This document shows positions 1 to 6,048 of a stretch of 61,156 bases of DNA, piece after piece. The translations under genes and the position numbers were made by a program. The stretch spans positions 1-61,156 of the forward strand of contig CALXTV010000009.1 in NCBI GenBank assembly GCA_944391505.1, read 5' to 3'. The stretch is from an uncultured Alphaproteobacteria bacterium. GTDB taxonomy: Bacteria > Pseudomonadota > Alphaproteobacteria > RF32 > CAG-239. The stretch's first letter is position 1. Each line of letters begins with the position of its first letter. The notes under the pieces are model-generated. The model did no database searches and was not told the DNA's origin. It saw only the letters and a program-made list of their open reading frames with translations.

Positions 1-111
1 ATGACAGCGAAGTTGATACACCCGGTAGCGATGAACGAAGGACTTCGATTTGCGATCCGCGAAGGCGGACGTACGGTTGGAGCCGGGGTTGTATCGAAGA
101 TTTTGAAGTAA
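1..111 (+). CDS. tuf: Elongation factor Tu, C-terminal end (partial)
   Basis: This is the last 36 residues of EF-Tu, the GTPase that carries aminoacyl-tRNA to the ribosome. The frame opens at base 1 and reads [11 protein letters not shown], then [15 protein letters not shown] and a final SKILK before TAA; this is the invariant end of domain III. The rest of the gene lies outside the window. It sits just upstream of tRNA-Trp and secE, the usual place for one of the two tuf copies in proteobacteria. Codons such as ATA, CGA, GGA and GTA are frequent here and rare in the neighbouring ribosomal genes. Confidence 0.95.
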   Translation: MTAKLIHPVAMNEGLRFAIREGGRTVGAGVVSKILK

Positions 112-171
112 TCGATAGAAACAATAAATAAAAATAATAAAACAATAAAAATAATAATAAAAAAATCAGAC

Positions 172-200
172 AGAAAGGGCTCTCATTCAGAGCCCTTTCT
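172..200 (+). terminator. Hairpin terminator after tuf
   Basis: A perfect 12-bp stem (172-183 with 189-200) encloses a 5-base loop. It lies 60 bases after the tuf stop and is preceded by a long A-rich stretch (112-168), but no T-run follows it. It is probably the 3' end of the tuf mRNA. Read from the other strand the A-rich stretch would supply the U-tract, so it could work in both directions. Confidence 0.6.
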
Positions 201-224
201 GCGTGTGGGATATTGTAAAATATT

Positions 225-253
225 TTGACAATCCATTTCGTCTATGATATTGT
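225..253 (+). promoter_or_regulatory. Candidate promoter for the orphan gene at 361
   Basis: TTGACA at 225-230, a 17-base spacer, then TATTGT at 248-253. The -35 box is a perfect consensus match. The downstream gene starts about 100 bases later, leaving a fairly long untranslated leader. Confidence 0.55.
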
Positions 254-360
254 TTTTGTCTAAAATGAATTATTGTGCGGATGTATCTTTTTGTTGAGAA
301 ATAATTCATAGTTTTTGAGAATTTGTAAAATAAAATATTCACCTAAAAAACTCTGAAGTT

Positions 361-807
361 ATGTTAAGTTTTGAAGAGGAGAAAAAATACATTGAGGGCG
401 AATTTGAAACTTTTGCCGAGATGTATAAGGAATTTGGCCTGTCGATAGAAGGCGAAATTTATCTGACCCATTCGAAACAGTGGGAAAAAATTTATTTTGT
501 GCTTTCGTTTAAGCCGTTTGCGCCGAAAGTACAGGATAATATGATAACAACCGATAACCGTGTGGTTCTCGGAATGTTTGCAAAAAAATACAATCTTAAC
601 CCCGGTCAGGAAAGACGGCTGCGAAAAGCGCCGAGGGGCTTAAGAAAAGTGTACTACTCCAAACAGCGTTTCCGCAATGCTTTGGAAATTGAATTTTCTA
701 AGACGGCGGATAAACGCGAGTTACAGAGTTATGTGCACTATCATGGCGGCAGGATGTGCGAAAAGGCCGCAAATATCTGCAGCTCGGTTCGCCGCCTGCA
801 TATTTAA
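361..807 (+). CDS. Hypothetical protein, 148 aa
   Basis: An intact frame starts with ATG, preceded by only a weak GAAG Shine-Dalgarno element. The product is soluble, with no signal peptide or membrane segment. It has an acidic N-terminal third (MLSFEEEKKYIEGEF) and a strongly basic centre rich in Arg and Lys (RRLRKAPRGLRKVYY), which would suit nucleic-acid or ribosome contact; that is only inference. I do not recognise the family. It has its own promoter and intrinsic terminator, so it is a single-gene unit lodged between tuf and tRNA-Trp, where most relatives have nothing. Confidence 0.7.
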   Translation: MLSFEEEKKYIEGEFETFAEMYKEFGLSIEGEIYLTHSKQWEKIYFVLSFKPFAPKVQDNMITTDNRVVLGMFAKKYNLNPGQERRLRKAPRGLRKVYYSKQRFRNALEIEFSKTADKRELQSYVHYHGGRMCEKAANICSSVRRLHI

Positions 808-818
808 GTTAAACACGT

Positions 819-855
819 GAAGGGCTTCGCCGTGAGGTGCGGCTCTTCTTTTTTT
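819..855 (+). terminator. Intrinsic terminator of the 148-aa gene
   Basis: GAAGGGC (819-825) pairs with GCTCTTC (842-848), with a further CGC/GCG pairing inside the loop, and is followed directly by seven T bases. It starts 11 bases after the stop codon. Confidence 0.8.
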
Positions 856-867
856 GTAAAAAAGTAC

Positions 868-896
868 TTGATTAATTCTGCGGATTTGTGTATCAA
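868..896 (+). promoter_or_regulatory. Candidate promoter of tRNA-Trp
   Basis: TTGATT at 868-873, a 17-base spacer, then TATCAA at 891-896. The tRNA starts 20 bases after the -10 box, so transcription would begin just upstream of the tRNA. Confidence 0.6.
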
Positions 897-916
897 AGAT
901 ACGCAGTAATAATGAT

Positions 917-992
917 AGGGGTATAGCTCAGTTGGTAGAGCATCGGTCTCCAAAACCGAGGGTCGTGAGTTCGAATCTTACTGCCCCTGCCA
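917..992 (+). tRNA. trnW: tRNA-Trp (anticodon CCA)
   Basis: A 76-nt cloverleaf can be read by eye. The 7-bp acceptor AGGGGTA (917-923) pairs with TGCCCCT (982-988) including one T-G pair. The anticodon stem TCGGT/ACCGA encloses CTCCAAA, giving anticodon CCA at 950-952. The T loop contains TTCGAAT and the 3' CCA is encoded (990-992). tRNA-Trp between tuf and secE is the standard proteobacterial arrangement. Its last nine bases recur at 2178-2186, see repeat B. Confidence 0.97.
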
Positions 993-1145
993 GTCAAGAT
1001 GAAGACGCTAAAAAGCGTCTTTTTTCTTTTTAAATCAATAATTTAATCGAGTCCGTGTTAGGTGTCGTTATAGACATCAATTCCCGCTTGTTACACGGAC
1101 TATCTCAAATACAAGCCTTTGTTTTACAAGTAGTTAAGATAGTTT
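984..1145 (+). repeat. att-like repeat, copy A (overlaps tRNA-Trp 3' end)
   Basis: This is the first of three related segments. In order it holds the tRNA 3' end, a terminator hairpin, and a conserved motif in which GTCCGTGT (1051-1058) pairs with ACACGGAC (1093-1100) around a smaller inner hairpin. TTCCCGCTTGTT precedes the closing arm, and a T-rich tail ends in AGTTAAGATAG. It matches copy B over its full length at roughly three quarters of positions by eye. Confidence 0.75.
1002..1030 (+). terminator. Terminator of tRNA-Trp
   Basis: AAGACGCT (1002-1009) pairs with AGCGTCTT (1014-1021), followed by a T-rich run. A homologous hairpin with one G-T pair stands at 2196-2220 inside repeat copy B. 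Confidence 0.85.
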
Positions 1146-1191
1146 GTATATGATTGGGTTTTGAGAATTTTATATTGATGTTTAAATTATA

Positions 1192-1220
1192 TTTACTTGT
1201 ATTTAGGTGTATGCTATCAT
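1192..1220 (+). promoter_or_regulatory. Candidate promoter of the duplicated-domain gene
   Basis: TTTACT at 1192-1197, a 17-base spacer, then TATCAT at 1215-1220 (5 of 6 consensus bases). The start codon at 1256 is about 30 bases beyond the expected transcription start. The accessory gene thus seems to carry its own promoter. Confidence 0.55.
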
Positions 1221-1255
1221 ATATCTGACATTAAAATTGTATTATGAGGTATTCA

Positions 1256-2158
1256 ATGTCAACACTTGATGAAGTTCGCAGAAAATTATCAAAACTAAAA
1301 GATAGAGAAAAAAAATCTTTTTCTGAAAAATCACGTTTTGACGAAGCGGAAGCGTTGTTATATTTGGCGACAGGTAGAGTTGTTCCGCAAGAGTTAACGG
1401 AAGCTTTTGATAAAAATTATTTTCCGGTGAAAAATGAAGTTTCAAAATTGACTTCTGATTTGGATTTAGAATTTTCTTCTATGGCATTGTCTCAGTATGT
1501 GTTAACTAAGTATCCTGAGTTGGAGAAACCAGCAAAGGATTTTTCTCAAGCAATAGAAAATTTGGGTAGTAATATCAAAGGGACTGATTTGAGAACGATA
1601 GGAAAAGATATTGTACTGCAACATAGTTTGCAAAATAAGGATTTTGATTTTGAGACACCTTTAACCAAAGAACAGGAAAAATCTTTCTCAGATTCATTAG
1701 CTCATAGGCAAGAAAAAAGACGTGCGGAAAAATATGAAGAAGCAGAGGCGTTGTTATATTTGGCGACAGGTAGAGTTGTTCCGCAAGAGTTAACGGAAGC
1801 TTTTGATAAAAATTATTTTCCGGTGAAAAATGAAGTTTCAAAATTGACTTCTGATTTGGATTTAGAATTTTCTTCTATGGCATTGTCTCAGTATGTGTTA
1901 ACTAAGTATCCTGAGTTGGAGAAACCAGCAAAGGATTTTTCTCAAGCAATAGAAAATTTGGGTAGTAATATCAAAGGGACTGATTTGAGAACGATAGGAA
2001 AAGATATTGTACTGCAACATAGTTTGCAAAATAAGGATTTTGATTTTGAGGCACCTTTAACAAAAGAACAGGAAAAATCTTTTTTAAATTCATTAGATGC
2101 AGAACAAAAAAATATGCAAAATTATTATATATTGCAACAAAAGGGATATAATAGATAG
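1256..2158 (+). CDS. Orphan protein with a perfect internal tandem duplication, 300 aa
   Basis: The start at 1256 is preferred over the in-frame ATG at 1244 because GAGG at 1246-1249 is well spaced for it (6 bases). The protein is soluble and highly charged: a basic N-terminal helix, then two near-identical units of 132 residues. Each unit opens EALLYLATGRVVPQELTEAF, has a PVKNEVSKL segment and closes LTKEQEKSF. At DNA level 1352-1654 is identical to 1748-2050 over 303 bases, including silent positions, so the duplication is very recent. I do not recognise the family. It could be a small-element cargo gene; no catalytic motif is visible. Confidence 0.75.
   Translation: MSTLDEVRRKLSKLKDREKKSFSEKSRFDEAEALLYLATGRVVPQELTEAFDKNYFPVKNEVSKLTSDLDLEFSSMALSQYVLTKYPELEKPAKDFSQAIENLGSNIKGTDLRTIGKDIVLQHSLQNKDFDFETPLTKEQEKSFSDSLAHRQEKRRAEKYEEAEALLYLATGRVVPQELTEAFDKNYFPVKNEVSKLTSDLDLEFSSMALSQYVLTKYPELEKPAKDFSQAIENLGSNIKGTDLRTIGKDIVLQHSLQNKDFDFEAPLTKEQEKSFLNSLDAEQKNMQNYYILQQKGYNR
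1352..2050 (+). repeat. In-gene direct repeat, 396-bp period, 303 bp identical
   Basis: Bases 1352-1654 and 1748-2050 are identical. The period is 396 bp, a multiple of three, so the frame is kept. Similarity continues with a few differences on both sides, which places the crossover points in the diverged flanks. This is a substrate for further copy-number change by slippage or recombination. Confidence 0.92.
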
Positions 2159-2177
2159 TCCGTATATTATCCTATAT

Positions 2178-2339
2178 CCCCTGCCATGTAAGATAAAGAC
2201 GCTGAAAAGTGTCTTTTTTTCTTTATAAATCAATAGGTTAACCGAGTCCGTGTGAGGTGCCATAAAAAAGGCCATTTCCCGCTTGTTACACGGATGGCTC
2301 AAAATGAAATTCGTTGTTTTACAATTAGTTAATTAGCTG
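2178..2339 (+). repeat. att-like repeat, copy B
   Basis: Begins with CCCCTGCCA (2178-2186), identical to the tRNA-Trp 3' end, then a terminator hairpin, then GTCCGTGT (2246-2253) pairing with ACACGGAT (2288-2295), the shared TTCCCGCTTGTT and a T-rich tail. Positions differ from copy A, yet the terminator and outer stem are preserved through G-T pairs, so the structure seems to matter. Confidence 0.75.
2196..2220 (+). terminator. Terminator of the duplicated-domain gene
   Basis: AAGACGCT (2196-2203) pairs with AGTGTCTT (2208-2215) through one G-T pair, followed by a T-run to 2220. It is the counterpart of the tRNA-Trp terminator, now serving the inserted gene. Confidence 0.8.
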
Positions 2340-2452
2340 AAACTATATTTTGTTTTGGAAATCACTATGGATAATTTATTTGCAATTTAAATAGAAAAAA
2401 GTTATTCATAAATCATTAAATAAAATTGTTGTGTAATTTAAAATGTATTTTT

Positions 2453-2722
2453 ATGGAAAAAAAATCTGCGAAGCTGATTTACAAGCTTATTTTTTGGTTC
2501 GTTTTGATCGTAGGTGTTTTATTGCTTTTCATTCATTGGAAATATTCTCTTTGTGCTGTAGGTGTTCTTCTTTGGAATGATGCATTCTATGAGAAAGGTT
2601 GTCAGGAATTGGTTGTCGATGAATGGGAAACAGGTTATCCAACGCAAGGATTACGTAGAATGTTTCAAAGTTGGATATGGTTGGTAATTATTTTAGCCAT
2701 TTTGTTGTTTTTTATTGTATAA
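2453..2722 (+). CDS. Small two-helix membrane protein, 89 aa
   Basis: I start it at ATG 2453 (MEKKSAKLIYKLIF); a TTG nine codons upstream is less likely, and there is no clear Shine-Dalgarno for either. Two hydrophobic helices (about residues 10-42 and 72-89) flank a polar loop containing an acidic VVDEWETGYP stretch. The family is not recognised. Its position between two copies of the att-like repeat makes it accessory cargo. Small two-helix proteins of this sort occur among immunity, toxin and envelope-stress proteins, but nothing here decides between them. Confidence 0.55.
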   Translation: MEKKSAKLIYKLIFWFVLIVGVLLLFIHWKYSLCAVGVLLWNDAFYEKGCQELVVDEWETGYPTQGLRRMFQSWIWLVIILAILLFFIV

Positions 2723-2759
2723 CGTTTAAGGCGTTACAATAGATATTTTATGTGTCCAG

Positions 2760-2800
2760 CCAATAAAAAGGTCCGCTTTTAAGCGGGCTTTTTTATTGGT
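2760..2800. terminator. Bidirectional terminator hairpin
   Basis: CCAATAAAAAG and CTTTTTTATTGG flank an inner stem GTCCGCTT/AAGCGGGC. The outer A- and T-runs make it a terminator on both strands. It closes the small membrane-protein gene. The bases just before it read GTGTCCAGCCA, which resembles a tRNA 3' end, but no tRNA body is present. Confidence 0.75.
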
Positions 2801-3051
2801 GTTTAGGGGAGTTGATGAGAACTTACGGAAAGTGAGTTTGACCAGAAGCGAAAGGCGGCGGGAGAATGCCGGTGAACATTGAGCGAATGAGCGAACAAGC
2901 ATTGCGAAACAATGTCGCGGACTTACGGTCTGATATATTTGTAAAAAGTAAATTCGGTAGATAAGAAAAAGCAAGTAAAAATTTTTCAGTATGTTCTGGA
3001 GATAAATTTGTATTTTGTTTAGTAAAAGTGTAGGATATTAAGATGATTGTA
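2801..3051. other. 251 bases with no supported gene
   Basis: Every longer frame in this stretch is broken. It contains ACTTACGG twice (about 100 bases apart) and a short frame MSEQALRNNVADLRSDIF from 2887 that runs only 25 codons. It may be the remnant of a decayed gene from the accessory block. Nothing else is visible. Confidence 0.4.
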
Positions 3052-3154
3052 CGGTTTAACGAGGTCTGCGTTAGGTATCCTCAAAAAGGTTGTTTTCCTT
3101 TTGGTACACGGATTACTTCAAACAAAATTTTTTGTTTTTTTAGCAATTAAGATG
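3052..3154 (+). repeat. att-like repeat, copy C (most diverged)
   Basis: Shares CGGTTTAACGAG, the arm GTCTGCGT (3064-3071) pairing with ACACGGAT (3106-3113) through one T-G pair, one G-T pair and one mismatch, a short inner hairpin and the T-rich tail. The tRNA 3' end and terminator seen in copies A and B are missing, so it is older or truncated. Confidence 0.6.
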
Positions 3155-3178
3155 GTTGGAATTTTATTTTCTTTTTGA

Positions 3179-3715
3179 TTATTTTGATTCTAAAGTAATG
3201 TATTGTGGCGGAATGATGCCGCCTTTGATGACAATCAGATAGTATGGGACAACGGAAAAACGCAAGCCCAATTTTTCATCGCAAACAGACCAGTCTACCG
3301 GGGAAGTGTCAATATCGTTAATTGAAGCCAATTTTACCAAACGTTCATCAACATCTTGCGGAAAGTCTTTATCTAAATTTGGTCGTATTGCCGGACTTAC
3401 ATAGATGGCATCAATTAAACCGTCTTTTTGTAACGCATCTAAATCAATAGAAAACAAGTCTGCGTTCTCAATAAAAAGTTTGAACATATTGATACTTTTT
3501 TCAGTCCATTGGATTGGCTCAGAAAAACCGCGAATGGCACGACTGCGTCCCTCAAAACAATTTTCCATCCATTTGACAATTCCGGTGTGGGTTGTTTCGC
3601 CGCCTGTACGTTTGTGGTAATAACTTAAATCGGCATTAGGATTTTTTGCAAACGATAATATCCCTTCTGTTAGAGCCGCGTTTCCTTTGGTTATGTAGTG
3701 GTATAGTTTGGTCAT
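3179..3715 (-). CDS. Uncharacterised protein, 178 aa
   Basis: An intact minus-strand frame opens MTKLYHYITKGN and ends PPQYITLESK. It is soluble with no signal peptide. Conserved-looking landmarks are the opening LYHYITKG, a GRSRAIRGFSEPIQW segment, LFSIDLDAL near the middle and IKGGIIPPQYI at the end. The N-terminal LYHY resembles the start of some ADP-ribosyltransferase-like toxins, but I cannot find their other catalytic residues, so this is only a possibility. It is the sole gene of the block on the opposite strand and lies directly after repeat copy C. Confidence 0.6.
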   Translation of the reverse strand: MTKLYHYITKGNAALTEGILSFAKNPNADLSYYHKRTGGETTHTGIVKWMENCFEGRSRAIRGFSEPIQWTEKSINMFKLFIENADLFSIDLDALQKDGLIDAIYVSPAIRPNLDKDFPQDVDERLVKLASINDIDTSPVDWSVCDEKLGLRFSVVPYYLIVIKGGIIPPQYITLESK

Positions 3716-3740
3716 TTTAATATTTCCTGAAATTCTGTGT

Positions 3741-3768
3741 ATAATAACATATTTTGCAAAAAAAGTAA
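3741..3768 (-). promoter_or_regulatory. Candidate promoter for the 178-aa protein
   Basis: Reading the minus strand: TTACTT (3768-3763), a 16-base spacer, TATTAT (3746-3741). The start codon at 3715 follows after about 25 bases. Confidence 0.4.
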
Positions 3769-3929
3769 CTTAAAATGTCAATATGATACTTCATGGTTTA
3801 GAAATAATAAAAGTATAAAGTTTGTTTGATGAAGATATTACTGTTTGCTGATTTTCTTATGCGAAAAGTTTCCGTCAATATTATGTTTTATTGCGGAGGA
3901 AACCAACGAAGCCTGCCGGCAAGAGACGT

Positions 3930-4322
3930 TCAGGCGGTTTCTTTTTCCAGGTGCAGGGTTCCCTCGGCAACGGCCTTTGTATAGATTTCGATTTTGTAAT
4001 TAATCTTGTTCATGTGTTTCTGCAGTTTGGCCATTTGTTCTTCAACGCGGATTTTTTGCTGCTTAAACATATCGAGCCGCTGCTGCAGGGTGGAATCTCC
4101 TTCCAGATACCAGTCGATGTATTGTTTGATTCCTTTCAGAGGCAGGCCGGTTTCTTTCAGACATTCTATCAGCTCCAGCCAACCCAGATCAGAGTCCGAA
4201 AAGACCCGCAGGCCGGAGCCGTTTTTACGGACAAAGGGAAGCAGCCCTTCTTTTTCATAATAACGTAACGTGTGCACACTTAAACCGGTTTTTTTGGCAA
4301 CCTGGCCGATTGAATATCCCAT
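3930..4322 (-). CDS. MerR-family transcriptional regulator, 130 aa
   Basis: The N-terminal helix-turn-helix SIGQVAKKTGLSVHTLRYYE and the wing (LRVFSDSDLGWLELI) are diagnostic of the MerR family. A long dimerisation helix follows (about residues 80-120, QQKIRVEEQMAKLQKHMNK). There is a single Cys, so it is not a metal sensor of the MerR/CueR/ZntR kind; it fits the small-molecule or aldehyde-responsive branch. An AAGGAG ribosome site precedes the ATG. The only operator in sight is in its own promoter, and it lies alone between the accessory block and secE, so the ligand and outside targets are unknown. Confidence 0.9.
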   Translation of the reverse strand: MGYSIGQVAKKTGLSVHTLRYYEKEGLLPFVRKNGSGLRVFSDSDLGWLELIECLKETGLPLKGIKQYIDWYLEGDSTLQQRLDMFKQQKIRVEEQMAKLQKHMNKINYKIEIYTKAVAEGTLHLEKETA

Positions 4323-4349
4323 GAATTTTCTCCTTGTTAATTTTTTATA

Positions 4350-4381
4350 AACATAAACCCTTGAGCTTACTCTAAGTCAAG
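4350..4381 (-). promoter_or_regulatory. MerR-type autoregulated promoter and operator
   Basis: Minus strand: TTGACT (4380-4375), a 19-base spacer, then TATGTT (4355-4350). The dyad CTTGA-N12-TCAAG covers 4360-4381. A spacer of 19 instead of 17 bases, with the dyad lying in it, is the hallmark of MerR-activated promoters, in which the regulator untwists the DNA. This implies the gene at 3930 controls itself. Confidence 0.8.
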
Positions 4382-4469
4382 TGAAAAATTGAAAATTGGC
4401 GGTTTGGTAAAATGAAATTGTTTCTGCCGGTTCGTTTTTAACCAAAATGAATGTCTGATGAAAAAAGTA

Positions 4470-4498
4470 TTGCAATCTTTTGTTTAATAGTTTATGTT
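4470..4498 (+). promoter_or_regulatory. Candidate promoter of secE-nusG
   Basis: TTGCAA (4470-4475), a 17-base spacer, TATGTT (4493-4498). It leaves a leader of about 120 bases before secE. The MerR gene runs away from it on the other strand. Confidence 0.6.
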
Positions 4499-4622
4499 TC
4501 CGGTAAATCAGACAGCCCGTCTCCGTTGTTTTGCCGCGTAATTTCTCTGAAATTTGGATGTGCCCGGTTTAACGGTGCGGAAACGGCTGCCTTTGTTGCA
4601 ATTTTTGAGATGGATGGGATAT

Positions 4623-4820
4623 ATGGCAAAAATCAGTCCGATTCAGTTTTTCAGACAGGTTAAACAGGAAATTAAAAAAGTTACCTGGCCGACCCGCAAG
4701 GAAGTTACGCAGAGCTCGATAATGGTTATTATCCTGGTGGCGATTGCCGCAACTTTCTTTTTCTTTGTCGATCAGATTTTCGGCTGGGTTGTTAAGTTAA
4801 TATTTGGTCTTGGAGTATAG
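4623..4820 (+). CDS. secE: Preprotein translocase subunit SecE, 65 aa
   Basis: SecE is the small essential membrane subunit of the SecYEG channel. The frame extends upstream, but ATG 4623 (MAKISPIQFFRQVKQEI) gives the normal single-helix SecE length and is preceded by a GGGA element. The amphipathic helix and conserved KKVTWPTRKEV motif (about residues 18-28) lead into one transmembrane helix (about 32-62). It is followed at once by nusG, whose Shine-Dalgarno lies inside the last secE codons, so the two are translated from one message. Confidence 0.95.
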   Translation: MAKISPIQFFRQVKQEIKKVTWPTRKEVTQSSIMVIILVAIAATFFFFVDQIFGWVVKLIFGLGV

Positions 4821-4824
4821 TTTT

Positions 4825-5355
4825 ATGGCTGCACGTTGGTATGTTCTTCACGTTTATTCCGGTTCGGAAAAGAAAGTTGCCGAATCGATTAAAGAACAGG
4901 CTGTTCTGAAAAAAATGGAAGACAAAATTCTTGAGGTTCTGGTGCCGACCGAAGATGTTGTCGAGGTTAAAAAAGGTGCCAGAGTAAATTCTGAACGCAA
5001 GTTCTTTCCCGGATATGTGCTGATTAAGATGGAAATGTCCGATGATGCCTGGCATGTGGTTATGAATACGCCGCGCGTTACCGGTTTTCTGGGAAGCCGC
5101 AATAAACCGCAGCCGATTTCCGAAGCCGAAGCCAAACGCATTATTACTCAGATGCAGGAAGGCGTCGAACGTCCGCAGACGGTGGTCGATTATGAAGTCG
5201 GTGAGCAGATCAGGGTTATTGACGGTCCGTTTGCTTCGTTTGTCGGCTTGGTTGAAGATGTCGATTTGGAAAAAGCCCGACTGAAAGTTTCCGTTTCCAT
5301 TTTCGGTCGTTCGACTCCGGTCGAACTGGAATTCAGCCAGGTGGAAAAAGTTTAG
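4825..5355 (+). CDS. nusG: Transcription termination/antitermination protein NusG, 176 aa
   Basis: NusG binds RNA polymerase, suppresses pausing and links it to Rho and to the ribosome. Start ATG 4825 ([13 protein letters not shown]) is chosen over an in-frame TTG at 4804; GGAG lies about 9 bases upstream. The NGN domain carries [12 protein letters not shown] and FFPGYVLI; the C-terminal KOW domain begins at about residue 125 with [15 protein letters not shown]. Length and order are typical of the family. Confidence 0.97.
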   Translation: MAARWYVLHVYSGSEKKVAESIKEQAVLKKMEDKILEVLVPTEDVVEVKKGARVNSERKFFPGYVLIKMEMSDDAWHVVMNTPRVTGFLGSRNKPQPISEAEAKRIITQMQEGVERPQTVVDYEVGEQIRVIDGPFASFVGLVEDVDLEKARLKVSVSIFGRSTPVELEFSQVEKV

Positions 5356-5364
5356 GATTTGTAG

Positions 5365-5395
5365 CCGCCGTATTTTTTTTTACGGCGGTTTTTTT
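5365..5395 (+). terminator. Intrinsic terminator after nusG
   Basis: CCGCCGTA (5365-5372) pairs perfectly with TACGGCGG (5381-5388), with an all-T loop and a T-run to 5395. The ribosome site of mscL begins in the next base, so mscL is separated from the secE-nusG message yet physically abuts the terminator. Confidence 0.9.
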
Positions 5396-5408
5396 GTGGA
5401 GGCAGGCA

Positions 5409-5888
5409 ATGTTTAAAAGTTTTTTTAACGAGTTTAAAAAATTTGCCATGCGCGGCAATGTGATTGATATGGCCGTCGGTATTATCATCGGCGCGGCATT
5501 CGGCAAAATCGTCGACTCGCTGGTTAAGGACATCATTATGCCGCCGATTGGTCTGTTGCTCGGCAAGGTTGATTTTACCAATCTGTATGTGGTTTTGAAA
5601 GAGGGTGTTACGGCGGCGCCTTACGCATCGCTGGATGCGGCGCAGAATGCCGGTGCCGTGACGCTTAACATCGGCTTGTTCGTTAATGCTCTGATCAGTT
5701 TTGTTATTGTTGCTTTTGCTGTGTTTATTCTGATTAAGGCAATCAATGAACTGCAGGCGAAGATGATTAAGCAGGAAGCTGCGGAAGCGGCTCAAAAAGA
5801 GCCCGTAACCAAAAGCTGCCCGTATTGTTGCGAGGAAATTCCGGTCAAGGCCGTACGCTGTCCGCACTGCACTTCGGAACTGAAGTAA
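5409..5888 (+). CDS. mscL: Large-conductance mechanosensitive channel MscL with C-terminal zinc ribbon, 160 aa
   Basis: Start ATG 5409 ([17 protein letters not shown]) follows GTGGAGG by six bases. MscL is a homopentameric inner-membrane valve that opens under osmotic downshock. TM1 ([18 protein letters not shown]) and TM2 (about residues 80-115) match the family. After the cytoplasmic helix the protein adds a 22-residue zinc-ribbon-like tail with two CxxC pairs, CPYC and CPHC (about residues 137-157), where ordinary MscL ends. The tail may bind zinc and tune gating or assembly; that is inference. It lies between nusG and rplK, a place usually empty. Confidence 0.95.
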   Translation: MFKSFFNEFKKFAMRGNVIDMAVGIIIGAAFGKIVDSLVKDIIMPPIGLLLGKVDFTNLYVVLKEGVTAAPYASLDAAQNAGAVTLNIGLFVNALISFVIVAFAVFILIKAINELQAKMIKQEAAEAAQKEPVTKSCPYCCEEIPVKAVRCPHCTSELK

Positions 5889-5913
5889 AAAAGCTCCCTC
5901 GCGGAGCTTTTTT
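5887..5913 (+). terminator. Terminator of mscL
   Basis: AAAAAAGCTCC and GGAGCTTTTTT pair around CTCGC. The hairpin begins inside the stop codon. Confidence 0.88.
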
Positions 5914-5961
5914 ACTGAATCGAATCAAAGACTTGAATCGCAAAATTTTTGAAAAAAATAC

Positions 5962-5989
5962 TTGCAAAATGAATCGGATGTGCTATACA
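5962..5989 (+). promoter_or_regulatory. Promoter of rplK-rplA
   Basis: TTGCAA (5962-5967), a 16-base spacer, TATACA (5984-5989), very close to consensus. It yields a leader of about 105 bases that contains the L1-type structure at 6049-6081. Confidence 0.75.
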
Positions 5990-6048
5990 AAGGCGACTCT
6001 TAAAGGGGTGAATCTGTCCTTTTAAGGTGCGAATCGTATAAACAATCT

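Larger units (their letters stand above)
984..3154. mobile_element. Putative accessory island at the 3' end of tRNA-Trp
   Basis: Between trnW and the merR/secE region lie three diverged copies of one repeat (984-1145, 2178-2339, 3052-3154), two of them separated by a single orphan gene and the third following another. The second copy starts with CCCCTGCCA, the exact 3' end of the tRNA, followed by a matching terminator. Duplication of a tRNA 3' end is the usual mark of site-specific integration. The block is clearly more AT-rich than its surroundings. No integrase gene is visible, so movement, if real, would need an enzyme supplied from elsewhere, or the block is a decayed remnant. Confidence 0.4.

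Noticed and set aside
2750..2763. GTGTCCAGCCA considered as the end of a second tRNA gene
   Set aside because: No matching 5' acceptor strand, D arm or anticodon arm lies upstream; it overlaps the region just after a protein gene.
2726..2974. An 82-codon minus-strand frame
   Set aside because: It reads through a terminator hairpin and has an unnatural Ser/Arg/Phe composition; no start signal.
984..3154. The repeats considered as integron attC sites
   Set aside because: The required GTTRRRY/RYYYAAC core sites are not evident, no integrase is present, and the tRNA 3' end duplication points instead to tRNA-directed integration.
4451..4663. A 70-codon frame ahead of secE
   Set aside because: It overlaps the secE start in another frame and lies within the predicted secE promoter and leader.
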